DNA from: JAWLHU01 sp041690255
GTDB lineage: Bacteria > Bacillota > Sulfobacillia > Symbiobacteriales > Symbiobacteriaceae
Direction: 5' to 3'
Assembly (NCBI GenBank): GCA_041690255.1
Contig: JAWLHU010000009.1
Location: forward strand, 124,001-188,000
DNA length: 64,000 bases
Part shown: positions 23,941-32,894 of the stretch, in pieces
How positions within the stretch are numbered: the first letter of the stretch is position 1
Layout: every line of letters starts with the position of its first letter
Made by a program: the position numbers and the translations under genes
Notes under the pieces: model-generated
What the model saw: the letters and a program-made list of their open reading frames with translations, nothing else
Databases searched by the model: none
What the model was told of the DNA's origin: nothing

Positions 23941-24305
23941 CCACCCGACCCACCGCCGACCTCCTTCCGACTCGCCGCCGACCTCTTCCCGACCCTCCGC
24001 TGACCTCTTCCCAACCCGCCGCCGACCTCTTCCCGACCCTCCGCTGACCTCTTCCCAACCCGCCGCCGACCCCTCACGACCCCTCCCGACCCCTCACGAC
24101 CCCTCCCGACCCGCCACCGACCTGCCGCCGACCCGCCACCGACCCCCCACCGACCCGCCACCGACCCCCCACCGACCCGCCACCGACCCGCCACCGACCT
24201 GCCACCGATCCGCCACCGACCCGCCACCGACCTGCCACCGACCCGCCACCGACCCCTCCCGACCCCTCCCGACCCGCAGCCGACCCCTCCCGACCCGCAG
24301 CCAAT
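23941..24305. repeat. C-rich minisatellite with 10-, 11- and 42-bp periods
   Basis: This fills most of the gene-free stretch 23751-24351. The first part repeats a 42-bp block built on CTTCCCGACCCTCCGCTGAC; the middle repeats CGACCCCTCC-like 10-mers; the main part holds about thirteen copies of the 11-mer CGACCCGCCAC with scattered substitutions, then more 10-mers. Since 11 is not a multiple of 3 and the unit has no stop codon, all frames stay open, which explains low-complexity reading frames on both strands. I see no ribosome site, promoter or terminator that would make it a gene. Confidence 0.92.
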
Positions 24306-24351
24306 GCCTTGCGACCTGCCACCGACAAGAAGGCACCGGCAACGCCTTGCG

Positions 24352-25629
24352 TCACCGGTGCCATTCTCCTACTCCCAACCTGACCCGGAGCCCTTCACGA
24401 TCCGATTCCATCTCACCCGACGGCGCATCGATCACCAGACCGGGGGCCCGGAGCCGGAACCGGTCCCCAGCCTCCGTTCTCGGCGCCTCCGCCAGTCGCA
24501 GCGAGAGCCTTCGCCCCTCCGGTCCGGCCTCCTCCAGGCAGAGCGTCTCGACCTCGACCTTCAGATCCCCAGGCCCGGCAGCCCCGCAGAAACGGGTATG
24601 CAACCGCTTCCCCGGCTCCACCACGAGCAGGGTGGCCGGGTCCCAGAGGATGCCTTGAGCCGACGGGGGCAGGATCACCTCGACCCGCACCCCGGGGCCG
24701 GCTACCAGTTGCTCCATGAGAGCGGCCACCCGCTCCCGTCGGCGCAACTCATGCTGCTCCTCCCGCTCCAGGATCGCCACGAAGCCAGAGGACTTCACCA
24801 CCTGGCTGACCGGCGGCAGGGACGAAGCCGACGCCAGCAGCAGCATTTGCAGCGTCTGGCCATCCCTCAGGCGCTCCCTCCAGCCCGGCAGCCGCTGGTC
24901 GAGTACGAGCGCCTGGGCGGCTCCGCTCCAGTAGAACCGCCTGTAGGCTGCACCCTTGCCCCCCAGGTTCGCCTCCGCCAGTTCGGCCAGCAGATCATCG
25001 ACCGGATGCCCGGCCCGACACTCCACGTAGGTGGCGGTCCCTTCCATGTACTCGACGGCCTGCTCGTAGGCCGAGACCGAGCCCAGCCCTCCCCGCTCGA
25101 GCCGCCGCTGGCGGTGCTGCCTCATGGCGAGGAACCGCTCCACCGCACCCTCCTCCTGCCGCAGGGCGGCGATCAACTCCTGGTTCTCCACGATCGCCAT
25201 GGCGTTGTTCCCCGGGTCGGCCTCCGGGTAGAGCGCCATGATCGCCATCTCCGGCTGCGCCACCGCCGTGAGCTCCCGCTGCTGGTGGACATGGAAGGCC
25301 TCATGGAGCAGCAGCCGGGCAAAGCGCTCGGGCGAGGTGATCGGCTGGGCAGGCAGCTCGGCCAGGGCCGTCCACTCCCCCTCGATCACCGCCGCCGTGT
25401 TCGCTGCCATCTCAGGCTGCCGCTCCCCGCCGAAGACCAACCGACCAGCCACCTCGCCTACCGGGCGATACCCTTTGGGCGGGGCAGGATGCCCGACCAG
25501 AAAGGCCCCTTCCGCACCATGCAGGAGCAGCGGAATCTCCATCGGCCGAAACGATGGCCACAGATCGCCCCGCCCGGCCATGGCATAGAACGCCCCAACC
25601 GCTGTGCCCGCGTCATGTCGTAGTTCCAT
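24352..25629 (-). CDS. putative HExxH metallopeptidase-like protein
   Basis: A 425-residue soluble protein with no signal peptide. Near residue 108 it has LLLHEAFHVHQQ, a HExxH zinc motif, and about 90 residues later YEQAVEYMEGTATYVECRA, where the EGxAxY pattern often supplies the third (Glu) ligand in gluzincin-type peptidases. The C-terminal 130 residues are beta-rich (GVRVEVILPPSAQGILWDP) without a known match. The ATG at 25629 follows the upstream stop by 3 bases and has GAAGGG before it. The gene is co-oriented with the MBL hydrolase and probably co-transcribed. Peptidase activity is inferred from motifs only. Confidence 0.75.
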   Translation of the reverse strand: MELRHDAGTAVGAFYAMAGRGDLWPSFRPMEIPLLLHGAEGAFLVGHPAPPKGYRPVGEVAGRLVFGGERQPEMAANTAAVIEGEWTALAELPAQPITSPERFARLLLHEAFHVHQQRELTAVAQPEMAIMALYPEADPGNNAMAIVENQELIAALRQEEGAVERFLAMRQHRQRRLERGGLGSVSAYEQAVEYMEGTATYVECRAGHPVDDLLAELAEANLGGKGAAYRRFYWSGAAQALVLDQRLPGWRERLRDGQTLQMLLLASASSLPPVSQVVKSSGFVAILEREEQHELRRRERVAALMEQLVAGPGVRVEVILPPSAQGILWDPATLLVVEPGKRLHTRFCGAAGPGDLKVEVETLCLEEAGPEGRRLSLRLAEAPRTEAGDRFRLRAPGLVIDAPSGEMESDREGLRVRLGVGEWHR

Positions 25630-25634
25630 GACCA

Positions 25635-26573
25635 CTAGCCCTTCTGCTCCGTCAACCGTCCGACCAGGAAGCTCATGTTCCTGCCATAGCCGGTCGGGAA
25701 GGTCCACCGGTCATACGGTGCCGGCGGGGTCAGCTTGGCGGCATCCTCCGGGGTCAGCCCCCTGGCGGCGGCCTCCTCCGCCCTCGCCAGGATCGCCTTG
25801 ATATACCCGCGCACCTCTCCGATCCACTCCGCCCCACCTACAGGGCCGTGGCCGGGGACAAGCCGCGCAAGGCCGAGCCCCTCCAGCCGGTCCAGCGTCT
25901 CGAACCAGCCTTCGGGGGTGCCGTGACCCATCCACAGGTGGTTGGCGACCAGCACCAGGTCCCCGACAAAGCAGAGCTTCTCGTCGGGCAGCCAGCCGAT
26001 GATGTCGCTGAACGTATGCCCCTTGTGGACCTGCAGTTCCAGCTTCCGCTTGCTCCCCGCCAGCGTAAGCCGCTCTTCGATCAGCAGGTCGGGGAGGACC
26101 GCCTCCGTCTGGGGAGCGGCGGCCACCAGGTGCCGGGTGGTCGAGACGTCACGGGCGAAGGTCTCCTTCTCCGGCCCCTCGGCCATGGCGGCCAACTGCT
26201 CCTCCTGCTGAGCCAGGTAGGCCGGCCCCTTCTCCCGGTATGTCTGGATCACCATCGGTCCCCGCTCCGCATGCCGCTCCCGGGTGGCACTCGTGGAGAT
26301 GATCGGCACGCCCGCAAAGACCTGGTTACCGAAGGTGTGATCGGCATGGAAGTGGCTGTTGATCACCAGGGAGACCGGTCGCCCGGTCAGGCTCTCCGCT
26401 GCCTGCCGCAGGTCTGCTGCCGCTTCCGGCGTCTGGAAGGTATCAAAGACGACCGTCCGATCACCCAGATCGATGATTCCAGCGTTGGCACAACTGCCGC
26501 TGCCGGGAATGGCGATCGCCGCGTACGCACCGTCACCTACCTGCTCAAGCTGAAAGTGGTTCCCCCGCTTCAT
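25635..26573 (-). CDS. MBL-fold metallo-hydrolase
   Basis: A 312-residue metallo-beta-lactamase fold enzyme. The metal ligands are in VINSHFHADHTFGNQVF (HxHxDH), HKGHTFSDIIGW, CFVGDLVL and VPGHGPVGG. The insert of about 80 residues after the first motif is typical of cyclase-like or sulfatase-like MBL proteins rather than beta-lactamases. The ATG at 26573 gives MKRGNHFQLEQVGDGAYA, the normal MBL start; longer readings of the frame are not supported. It precedes the HExxH gene by five bases. Substrate is unknown. Confidence 0.88.
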   Translation of the reverse strand: MKRGNHFQLEQVGDGAYAAIAIPGSGSCANAGIIDLGDRTVVFDTFQTPEAAADLRQAAESLTGRPVSLVINSHFHADHTFGNQVFAGVPIISTSATRERHAERGPMVIQTYREKGPAYLAQQEEQLAAMAEGPEKETFARDVSTTRHLVAAAPQTEAVLPDLLIEERLTLAGSKRKLELQVHKGHTFSDIIGWLPDEKLCFVGDLVLVANHLWMGHGTPEGWFETLDRLEGLGLARLVPGHGPVGGAEWIGEVRGYIKAILARAEEAAARGLTPEDAAKLTPPAPYDRWTFPTGYGRNMSFLVGRLTEQKG

Positions 26574-26601
26574 GTCGCATCGCCGTCCTTCATCTATTCT
26601 G

Positions 26602-27735
26602 CTATTCTGCGGCCCGGACCCGGAAGATGGACCCCTTCTGATCAACCACGTACAACTCGCCCTGCTGATCCTCGCCAAAAGAGGTGATATTCGCATCGGT
26701 CTCCAGGAGGGCCGAAACCTTCCAGGCATCGCCCTCGCGGCTCAAGCCCCAGATCTCTCCCTTGCAGTAGTCGGCATAGAGATAGGTGCCGATCAGGGCC
26801 GGGATCGCCTTCCCCCGGTAGACATAGCCGCCCGTGATCGAGCAGCCGCCGCTGGCATGGGTGTACTCAGCCACCGGGAAGACGGCCCCGGGCGCCTCGC
26901 CCTGGCTGTAGACTTGACTGCCCTCGAAGACCTTCCAGCCGTAGTTCTCGCCCCCCTTGCCGGATGCGGGTTGGAAGTTGACCTCCTCGACTCGGTTCTG
27001 GCCCACATCGGCTATCCAGAGATCACCCGTCTGCCGGTCAAAGCTGATCCGCCACGGGTTGCGGAGGCCATAGGCCCAGATCTCGTCGCGCCCGTCCTTG
27101 CCCACAAATGGATTGGATGCAGGCACCGCATACGTCTGGACGCTGCGCACATCGATCCGGAGGATCTTACCCAGCAGGCTCTCCTTGTTCTGCGCCCGGT
27201 TGCCGGGATCGCCGGCAGAGCCGCCATCGCCCAGAGCGACGTACAGATAGCCATCGGGCCCGAAGAGGACAGGCCCCCCGTTATGGTTGGCAAACGGCTG
27301 CTCGATCGTCAGGATCACCTGCTGCGAGGCGGGATCGGCCTTGCGGGGATCCTGTCCGTCCCGCCGGAAGCGGGCGATCACGGTTTCACCCTCGCTGCCG
27401 GTGTAGTGCAGATAGAAGATTCCGTTCGTCTCGTAGTCCGGATCGAAGGCGAGCCCCAGCAATCCCTGTTCGTTCCCCTTGCTCAAGACGCGATCTGTCA
27501 GATCCACGAAGGGCTCGTCCAGGAGTTCACCGCCCTCGATCAGCCTCACCCGCCCGGGCTGCTCCAGCACGAAGAGCCGGTCGCTCTGATCACCCGCGTG
27601 CGTCACGAAGAGCGGTTTGGTCAGCCCGTCCACAACGAGCTCCAGTTCAATCCCTGACTCCGCCCTCCCTCCGCCACTGCAGGCGGACAGGGCGAGCATC
27701 AGGAGCGCCAGTAGAAGCCATGCCCCACGCTTCAT
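26602..27735 (-). CDS. PQQ-type glucose/sorbosone dehydrogenase family lipoprotein
   Basis: A 377-residue exported protein with a lipoprotein signal (LLLALLMLALSACSGGG). The six-bladed propeller of the soluble aldose sugar dehydrogenase family is marked by GLTKPLFVTHAGDQSDRLFV, GLLGLAFDPDYETNG, NHNGGPVLFGPDGYLYVALG, YGLRNPWRISFD, IADVGQNRVEEVN and GGYVYRGKAIPALIGTY. Family members oxidise sugars or aldehydes with PQQ, though many Firmicute homologues have no proven cofactor and no PQQ genes are in the window. It lies 28 bases upstream of the MBL gene on the same strand. Confidence 0.88.
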   Translation of the reverse strand: MKRGAWLLLALLMLALSACSGGGRAESGIELELVVDGLTKPLFVTHAGDQSDRLFVLEQPGRVRLIEGGELLDEPFVDLTDRVLSKGNEQGLLGLAFDPDYETNGIFYLHYTGSEGETVIARFRRDGQDPRKADPASQQVILTIEQPFANHNGGPVLFGPDGYLYVALGDGGSAGDPGNRAQNKESLLGKILRIDVRSVQTYAVPASNPFVGKDGRDEIWAYGLRNPWRISFDRQTGDLWIADVGQNRVEEVNFQPASGKGGENYGWKVFEGSQVYSQGEAPGAVFPVAEYTHASGGCSITGGYVYRGKAIPALIGTYLYADYCKGEIWGLSREGDAWKVSALLETDANITSFGEDQQGELYVVDQKGSIFRVRAAE

Positions 27736-27939
27736 TCGCCATCTCCTCCCCCGGCTCTCTTTTCCCTGATTTCAGGCGATCCTCCTGCCGTGATTCGGCA
27801 GTTCTGAACCCCCTCGCCAGCAGGCAGCGGTGGGTTTCTCCACTCTCTTTCTTTTTCGTTCAAGAAGGATTAAGATAGAGCAGGCTCTGCACCGGTACGC
27901 TTCTTTATACCCTACTACGATGGAAACGGAGCATGCGCC

Positions 27940-29826
27940 ATGTCCAAACTACTACACATCTATACCCAGCTATTGACAAGCCGCTGGTGGCCGGCTTTCG
28001 ATCGGGCTGACCTGCTGCATCTGGTGATTGCCATCTGGCTGATTATGAAGCAGCGGCTGGCCCTGCAGATGATTGACATCTCCCCGGGCTCTGGCATGAT
28101 GGCTGCTTCGATTGGAGCGGTGCTCTTCCTGACCGCCTGGGTTCGTCGCTCGACGGGCCGCTGGCAGGCGCTCCTCTGGATGATCGTCAGCCTCACTGTC
28201 TCGCTTGTCATGTATGCGGACATCCTCTACTACCGCCAGTTCGGCGACCTCGTCTCGGTCGCCTCGCTCCGCTTCTCAGGGCAGTTGACCGATGTTGGAT
28301 CAAGCGTCACGACGCTCATGCGCCCCACCGATCTCTGGCTCTTCGCTGACCTGCCGGTCCTGGCGGTCCTCCTTCTGCTACCCGCGGCCCTGCGGAGCCA
28401 CTGGTTTACACCGGTGAAGGCGTGGGCTGTGCGCGCAACCGCCCTGGTCGGCGCCGTCGTCGTCGCCCTGGTCGCGGTGAATGACCCGCTCCTGGCCGCG
28501 AAATACTACGGCCACTCCATGGTCGGCAGCCGCATGGGGCTGATCAACTACCACGCCTTCGATCTGGGGGCCTACGCCGGACGGCTGTCGAACCGGCTCA
28601 CGCCCCAGGACGGCCCCGTGCGCCAGGTGCGAGAATGGTTCGCCGCGCAGCCGGAGCCAACCCCGGGCCCACTGACCGGAGTGGCCCGCGGAAAGAACGT
28701 GATTCTGCTGCAAGTCGAGTCGCTGCAGTCCTTCCCTCTGGGCATGAAGATCGGTGACCAGGAGATCACCCCCAACCTGAACCGGCTGATGGCCGAGTCC
28801 CTCTCCTTCCCGAACTTCTACCACCAGACCGGCCAGGGCGTCACCTCCGATGCCGATCTCCTGGCCAACTGCTCGCTCTACCCGACCCGGACCGGTGCCG
28901 TTTACTACGACTATGCCCACAACGACTTCCGATGCCTGCCCACCCTGCTGCGGGAGCAGGGCTATACGGCTGTGGCCATGCAGGGCATGCCCGCCGACTT
29001 CTGGAACCTGGCCGCCGTCTACCCGCGCGTAGGGTTCGAGCGCTATGACTCGCTCCGGAGCTTTGTCGATGACGAGCGGGTGGGCATTGGCCTCTCCGAC
29101 AAGTCCTTCCTGCGGCAGGCCACCGCCAAGCTGAAGGCCCTGCCGGAGCCGTACTACGCCTTCCTGGTCACCCTGACGAGCCACGGCCCCTTCGACTTTG
29201 AGAACCTGCCGAAGGAACTGAAGTTGGACGACCTGGAGGGGACGAAGGCGGCCAACTACCTGCACGCCGTCCATTACACCGACCAGGCGATCGGTGCGTT
29301 CATCGATCAGTTGAAGGCCGAGGGCATCCTCGACCGGTCGCTCCTGGTGCTCTATGGTGACCACCAGGGCGTCTGGCGAAACGATACGGGCATGGAGGCG
29401 CTGCTGGGGATCCCGCATGAGGACCAGGTTGGCTGGAGCCGGGCCGAAAAGCGGGTACCACTGATGATCCGCCTGCCCGGTGCCCAGGCATCCGGTGCCC
29501 AATCGCAGGCAGCCGGCCAGGTCGATATCGCCCCCACCATCGCCGGTCTGATCGGGCTCCCGACTGATGACGCCTTCTTCATCGGCAGGGATCTGTTGGC
29601 GACCGATGCAGGAGTCGTCCCCTTCTATCGCGGATCGGCGGCAGACGATACCCATCTTTACGTCTCCCCCGATGAGGGGGGCGGAAGCGCCGTCTGTTAC
29701 GCAATCGCCACGGGCGAGACCCAGCCCGTCGAGGAGTGCGCCGATCTCGCCGCCCGGGCGAGCGAACAGCTCGCCGCTTCCCGGCTGATCGTGGAGCGGA
29801 ACCTGATCCCTCACCTGCTCCGCTGA
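27940..29826 (+). CDS. LtaS-like phosphoglycerol transferase / sulfatase-fold membrane enzyme
   Basis: A 628-residue polytopic enzyme with five N-terminal membrane segments (to about residue 180) and an extracytoplasmic alkaline phosphatase/sulfatase domain. Catalytic-type motifs are LLQVESLQSFPLG (metal Glu), TGQGVTSDADLLAN, where the Thr corresponds to the LtaS nucleophile, and VLYGDHQGVW with Asp-His ligands. The architecture matches lipoteichoic acid synthases and related phosphoglycerol transferases. Whether the organism makes LTA cannot be seen; no other teichoic acid genes are nearby. It ends in a strong terminator. The 200 bases before it show no promoter that I trust. Confidence 0.88.
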   Translation: MSKLLHIYTQLLTSRWWPAFDRADLLHLVIAIWLIMKQRLALQMIDISPGSGMMAASIGAVLFLTAWVRRSTGRWQALLWMIVSLTVSLVMYADILYYRQFGDLVSVASLRFSGQLTDVGSSVTTLMRPTDLWLFADLPVLAVLLLLPAALRSHWFTPVKAWAVRATALVGAVVVALVAVNDPLLAAKYYGHSMVGSRMGLINYHAFDLGAYAGRLSNRLTPQDGPVRQVREWFAAQPEPTPGPLTGVARGKNVILLQVESLQSFPLGMKIGDQEITPNLNRLMAESLSFPNFYHQTGQGVTSDADLLANCSLYPTRTGAVYYDYAHNDFRCLPTLLREQGYTAVAMQGMPADFWNLAAVYPRVGFERYDSLRSFVDDERVGIGLSDKSFLRQATAKLKALPEPYYAFLVTLTSHGPFDFENLPKELKLDDLEGTKAANYLHAVHYTDQAIGAFIDQLKAEGILDRSLLVLYGDHQGVWRNDTGMEALLGIPHEDQVGWSRAEKRVPLMIRLPGAQASGAQSQAAGQVDIAPTIAGLIGLPTDDAFFIGRDLLATDAGVVPFYRGSAADDTHLYVSPDEGGGSAVCYAIATGETQPVEECADLAARASEQLAASRLIVERNLIPHLLR

Positions 29827-29847
29827 CCCGGTGATCGGAAGAGCACC

Positions 29848-29879
29848 AAACGCCACCAGGTGAAAGCCCGGTGGCGTTT
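29848..29879. terminator. bidirectional terminator between the LtaS-like gene and the permease gene
   Basis: AAACGCCACC pairs with GGTGGCGTTT around a 12-base loop. The built-in AAA/TTT ends give it a usable tract in both directions for the two converging genes. Confidence 0.8.
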
Positions 29880-29882
29880 GCG

Positions 29883-32711
29883 TTACCTGCCAAACTCGCT
29901 GAAGGGCACGGTGACACAGGGGCCTGACGTTGTGATGCAGACCGTCACATCGCCATACGGATCCAGGCGGGCGCTGTTCAGCGGACCACCGGTCAGGGCG
30001 ATCTCGTTGCGGGGATTGTTGTTGAGGCCTATCTGCAATTCGGCATGGTACTCCGCGGGGATCCTCGTCGAAAGGCGCCGGGCCAGGTTGGCGTCTGGCA
30101 TCCAGCGGCCATCGGGCTGCCGGCGGTAGGTAAAGATCGCCCAGTTGTCCGGGCCGGGCACCGTCCCGCTGAGGATCAGCACGCCATCGACCGCTGCGGT
30201 GTAAACCGGCTTCATGCCGATGTTCACCGTGTTCACCCGCCCGCTCTCCCGGTCCTGAAGCCAGATGAACGAATGGAAGGCGTTTTCGGCCAGAATGCCG
30301 GTGGGCACCTGGAACTGGGCCACCAGGACAGCATCAAGCGAGAAGAGGTTGAGGCGCCCCCGGCTGTCTCCCTGAATGTCGGCGAGGGGCCGCCCCTCTT
30401 TGAACACCTCAGTGAGGTAGCGGGAGATGGTCGGCCCGAGCTGCGAGACCGCCTTGGCCCGCTCGAACTGCTCGCCGGTCCCGTAGACGGTGTCCGTCAC
30501 CAGGGCGAGTGCCTGAATGCTCTGCTCCAGTGGGGTCAACTGCTCGGGCGGCTTGGGCGCCTCGGCCCCCCCATAGCGAATGGTGACGCCCAGGAGCAGT
30601 GCCGTGACGAGCGCCGTGGCCGTCCACTCGAGCCGGAGGCGACGCCTTGCCGGGGCAGGGATGCGGGTGGTGCCGTCGGGCTGCACCTCGGGCTCGGGCA
30701 TGGCAGCCCGAGCGGAGAGCTTCTGCGCCTGGCGACGCAGCCCTTCGGCCGTCAGGTTGAAGAGGACGACCGCCAGCAGGAAGACGAGGGCGGGGATCCA
30801 GATCGCCCAGGGCGCCCGGTAGATCACCTCATAGGGCTTGGAGAGCATGGCGGACCAATCAGGTATCCGGGGGATCAGCGATCCGCCGCGCTCACCGTAG
30901 GCCGCCCCGACGGAAACCGATCCACCCAGGTAGATCGAGAAGACGCCTAATTGTGCGAGCAGCAGGAGCGTCCAGGCCATGTCGGCTGCGGCCATGACCC
31001 AGAGCTGTGGCGATAGATGCGGTAGCACGTGCTTGGCCAGGATCCGCCCTGTGCCGGCGCCCGTCGCACGCGCCCCCTCGATAAAGGGGAGGACCAGGGT
31101 CGACTCCACCTGCTGGCGGACCGACTCCACCAGACGGGGCACGCCCACAACGGCCAGGATCACGGTGACGAGCCAGAAGCTGTAGCCGCTGCCGGTGCTC
31201 CCGTAGACGGACTGGAGCGGCAGGAGCGCCGCCGGAATCAGCATGACCGGCAGGGCGGCGAACATGAGCCCGAGGGTCCGGCTCGATGCCGCCCAGGTAC
31301 CCCGCCAGAAACCGGCCACCAGACCCCAGGGCACGGCGATCAGGAAGCGGACCGGGGTGACCGCCAGGGTGAAGAAAAGGGTGTAGCGGGCACCGACCAT
31401 CAAGCGGGAGAGCAAGTCCCGCCCGGCCATATCCGAACCGAGGGGATAGCCGGTCAGGCCTGGCTGAAAGGGCGGAAAGAAGACCTCGTCGTTGTGCAGG
31501 ATATACTTGGGCGCCACCCCGGTGTTGCGCAGATCGGCCAGTTGGCCGCCGAAGATGGCGACGGCGACCAGGGCGAGAACGCCGGTCAGGCCGATCAGCA
31601 GAGGTGGATTGCGCCAGATGCCGCGCAGCAGATGGCTCGGCCTGGCCTTCCAGGCGGCCTGGCTGAGCGCATGGGGCAGTTCGCACAGCCCCGCCCATAG
31701 CGACTTAAGCGCTGCCACCGGCGAGAGGCGCAGGTCGGCGAGGCGGACTCGTCCCACCTCGGAGGCCTGGCTCCGCTCCCGTTCACCGAGGCGGGGGTCA
31801 AGGGCGAGGCGGACCAGGCCGAAGAGGGCATCGGTCAGGACGGCACCGATCAGGAGTGCCAGCGCCACGCTTGCCGTGGCCCCCGGCTGCCCGCCGCGCT
31901 CGAGCATCAGACCCAAGGTACGGCCCAGGCCCGGGAAGTAGAAGGCATACTCCACAACCACCAGACCGGTCACGAGGCTGCCCACGATCAGCGGACCGGC
32001 ATCGGCCACCTGGATCCAGGCGTTCTTAAGGACGTGGGTCAGCACCACCCGCATGGGGTGGAGCCCCTTGGAATGAGCGGTACGGACGTAGAACTGGTCG
32101 TAGACCTCATCAAACGCGACAGAGGCGACCCTTGCCACCATGGCCAGCGGCAGGGCCGAGAGCGCCAGCGCCGGGGCGACCATGTCCTGCAGCTCCATGG
32201 CGCCAAAGGTCCCCGAGCTGAAGAGCTTGACGCCGAAGGTGGCCATTCCCCAGATCACCAGCCTGCGCAGCATGAAGATCATCAGGATATCCGGGAAGGA
32301 GAGCAGGAGCAGGGTGGAGGTGAGTACAGGTCCGCGCAGCCACCGGTTGCCAAAGCGACTGGCCATGAACCCGAAAACCGTACCGAACAGGAGTGAGAGA
32401 GCAAGTGCGGCGGCAAGCAGGAAGGCTGAGCGGGGTACCTGCTCGACGAGGACCCGACTGACGGGTTGATCCTCCTTGTAGCCGGGGATCCCCAGTTGTC
32501 TCAGGGTGCCCAGGTCACCGAGGGAGAGTTGCCGCAGATACTGACCGGTCGCACCGGCCCATTTGGAGGCGGAATAGGTAGCCGGTTCCTTCTTGGACAC
32601 GGGTGCAACGATGCCTGCTGGAACGTGAAGTAATGTGACTGCCACGAGCCCTGCCATGACAAAGAGCGTGATCCGCTGGAGCAGGGCGCCTGTCCATCGC
32701 CGGAACGACAT
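29883..32711 (-). CDS. fused DppB-DppC type ABC permease with C-terminal extracytoplasmic domain
   Basis: A 942-residue protein joining both membrane subunits of a peptide/nickel-type ABC importer. The N-terminal half has the DppB pattern, ending with SKGLHPMRVVLTHVLKNAW and VVVEYAFYFPGLGRTLG. The second half has the DppC pattern, beginning GYPLGSDMAGRDLLSRLMVG and containing EGARATGAGTGRILAKHVLP. After the last permease helix comes a basic linker, one more membrane helix (residues about 705-725), and roughly 215 residues of unknown extracytoplasmic sequence. The ATG at 32711 has GGGAGGTG nine bases upstream. No ATPase or binding protein gene lies beside it, so its partners must be encoded elsewhere or it has another role. 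Confidence 0.87.
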   Translation of the reverse strand: MSFRRWTGALLQRITLFVMAGLVAVTLLHVPAGIVAPVSKKEPATYSASKWAGATGQYLRQLSLGDLGTLRQLGIPGYKEDQPVSRVLVEQVPRSAFLLAAALALSLLFGTVFGFMASRFGNRWLRGPVLTSTLLLLSFPDILMIFMLRRLVIWGMATFGVKLFSSGTFGAMELQDMVAPALALSALPLAMVARVASVAFDEVYDQFYVRTAHSKGLHPMRVVLTHVLKNAWIQVADAGPLIVGSLVTGLVVVEYAFYFPGLGRTLGLMLERGGQPGATASVALALLIGAVLTDALFGLVRLALDPRLGERERSQASEVGRVRLADLRLSPVAALKSLWAGLCELPHALSQAAWKARPSHLLRGIWRNPPLLIGLTGVLALVAVAIFGGQLADLRNTGVAPKYILHNDEVFFPPFQPGLTGYPLGSDMAGRDLLSRLMVGARYTLFFTLAVTPVRFLIAVPWGLVAGFWRGTWAASSRTLGLMFAALPVMLIPAALLPLQSVYGSTGSGYSFWLVTVILAVVGVPRLVESVRQQVESTLVLPFIEGARATGAGTGRILAKHVLPHLSPQLWVMAAADMAWTLLLLAQLGVFSIYLGGSVSVGAAYGERGGSLIPRIPDWSAMLSKPYEVIYRAPWAIWIPALVFLLAVVLFNLTAEGLRRQAQKLSARAAMPEPEVQPDGTTRIPAPARRRLRLEWTATALVTALLLGVTIRYGGAEAPKPPEQLTPLEQSIQALALVTDTVYGTGEQFERAKAVSQLGPTISRYLTEVFKEGRPLADIQGDSRGRLNLFSLDAVLVAQFQVPTGILAENAFHSFIWLQDRESGRVNTVNIGMKPVYTAAVDGVLILSGTVPGPDNWAIFTYRRQPDGRWMPDANLARRLSTRIPAEYHAELQIGLNNNPRNEIALTGGPLNSARLDPYGDVTVCITTSGPCVTVPFSEFGR

Positions 32712-32894
32712 GCAGCGAGACACCTCCCTTGCCATGGGACGACCTGAATAGGTGATCGGTTCTCTCAAGTTTGACGGCACAGATGATTATTCAACATTGG
32801 ATGCTGTATGCATAACTGCCCCGATGGCCCTCCCGACCGTTGGGTGGTCGTGGTAAGATGAGGAGGTCAGTCAAACAACGCAGGAGGGTCCTCA

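Noticed and set aside
23941..24305. CRISPR array
   Set aside because: Units are contiguous 10-11-mers with no unique spacers and no cas genes nearby.
23898..24658. Gly/Arg- or Pro/Thr-repeat proteins in the minisatellite
   Set aside because: The 11-bp unit rotates frame and lacks stops, so all frames are open by chance; no start signals.
28378..29856. 492-residue minus-strand frame opposite the LtaS-like gene
   Set aside because: Antisense shadow with no recognisable domain; the plus-strand enzyme has intact catalytic motifs.
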